From contig NZ_JAGSPN010000005.1 in assembly GCF_018139685.1 (NCBI RefSeq), forward strand, positions 215,713 to 279,712: a DNA stretch of 64,000 bases, in the 5' to 3' direction. The position numbers and the translations under genes are program-made. Under the pieces are notes generated by a model. That model saw nothing but the letters and a program-made list of their open reading frames with translations. It had not been told where the DNA came from and did not search any database. Position 1 is the first letter of the stretch. The number at the start of each line of letters is the position of its first letter. Origin of the DNA: Cognatundibacterium luofuense (GTDB lineage Bacteria; Pseudomonadota; Gammaproteobacteria; Burkholderiales; Burkholderiaceae_D). This document shows, piece by piece, positions 63,816 to 64,000 of the stretch.

Positions 63816-64000
63816 TTATTTTGTCGCTGCTGGTTTTGCTACTTCAGCTTTGACTTCCGGTTTCACTTCCGCGCCGCCTTCAGCGTGCTTTTTCGCTTTC
63901 TTTACTTTCTTTGGTTTCGCTTCTGTTTTAGCTTCAGCCGCTTTCGTTTCTGTTGCAGCAGGCGTTGCCACTGGTTTCGGTTCTGCTTTCGCGCTGGCGG
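63816..64000 (-). CDS. 3' end of a Lys/Ala/Glu-rich protein, start outside window
   Basis: Only the last 61 codons are seen, ending ..EVKPEVKAEVAKPAATK. The tail is a repetitive mix of Lys, Ala, Glu and Pro with KKVKKAKK in the middle, as in disordered nucleoid-associated or periplasmic linker tails. The family cannot be named from this part. Confidence 0.65.
   Translation of the reverse strand, partial: ASAKAEPKPVATPAATETKAAEAKTEAKPKKVKKAKKHAEGGAEVKPEVKAEVAKPAATK

Overview
The window looks like the replication-origin region of a betaproteobacterium (Burkholderiales, most like Oxalobacteraceae). It carries dnaA-dnaN-gyrB without recF, the divergent rpmH-rnpA-yidD-yidC-mnmE cluster, Burkholderiales-type porins, a BMP-family nucleoside ABC transporter and a DTW-domain protein. 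The family assignment is an inference from gene content and protein style, not a database result.

Layout. 1-0.36 kb: 5' part of an exonuclease-fold gene. 0.40-0.82 kb: a 419-bp non-coding element with 20-bp perfect inverted ends and eight perfect internal hairpins. 0.9-2.0 kb: porin. 2.2-2.7 kb: three tandem minus-strand small RNA units with anti-Shine-Dalgarno-like sequence. 2.9-12.9 kb: metabolic, chemotaxis and envelope genes (M20 hydrolase, ClpP-like protease, MCP, porin plus small phosphate-binding-like protein, metallophosphoesterase lipoprotein, serine hydrolase, glycerate kinase). 12.9-17.9 kb: ABC nucleoside transporter operon behind a clear promoter and a structured leader. 18-19.9 kb: LysR regulator plus glutamine amidotransferase. 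20-30.3 kb: mnmE, yidC, yidD, rnpA, rpmH, oriC-like spacer, dnaA, dnaN, gyrB.

The main discovery is 30300-54651: a 24.35-kb Tn7-like transposon inserted 1 bp after the gyrB stop codon. It is bounded by the 5-bp direct repeat GCGCT and by terminal inverted repeats beginning TGTAGC (22 of the first 27 positions match). Its tnsA-tnsB-tnsC-tniQ operon has 4-bp ATGA overlaps throughout and is preceded by a 17-codon leader that overlaps tnsA. The large TnsD-like TniQ presumably recognises the 3' end of gyrB, as Tn7 TnsD recognises glmS. Cargo lies on both sides of the transposition genes: a Hachiman defence pair (hamA-hamB), an SMC/Rad50-like ABC ATPase, several small unknowns, a 601-aa unknown protein truncated by an IS3-family element, and a 1290-aa CHAT-protease protein.

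Beyond the transposon, 54.7-55.5 kb holds a diverged, frameshifted second copy of the gyrB 3' end and a second copy of the post-gyrB terminator. This indicates an earlier insertion or exchange at the same place, so the gyrB 3' end is an integration hotspot. An XRE regulator plus PD-(D/E)XK-nuclease/DUF2075-helicase operon with a palindromic operator follows. From 57.8 kb the backbone resumes: KTSC protein, glutathione S-transferase, three tandem copies of a 236-bp repeat, DTW-domain tRNA modification enzyme, DUF3297, a three-gene operon ending in an M23 peptidase, a periplasmic binding protein and the 3' end of a Lys/Ala/Glu-rich gene.
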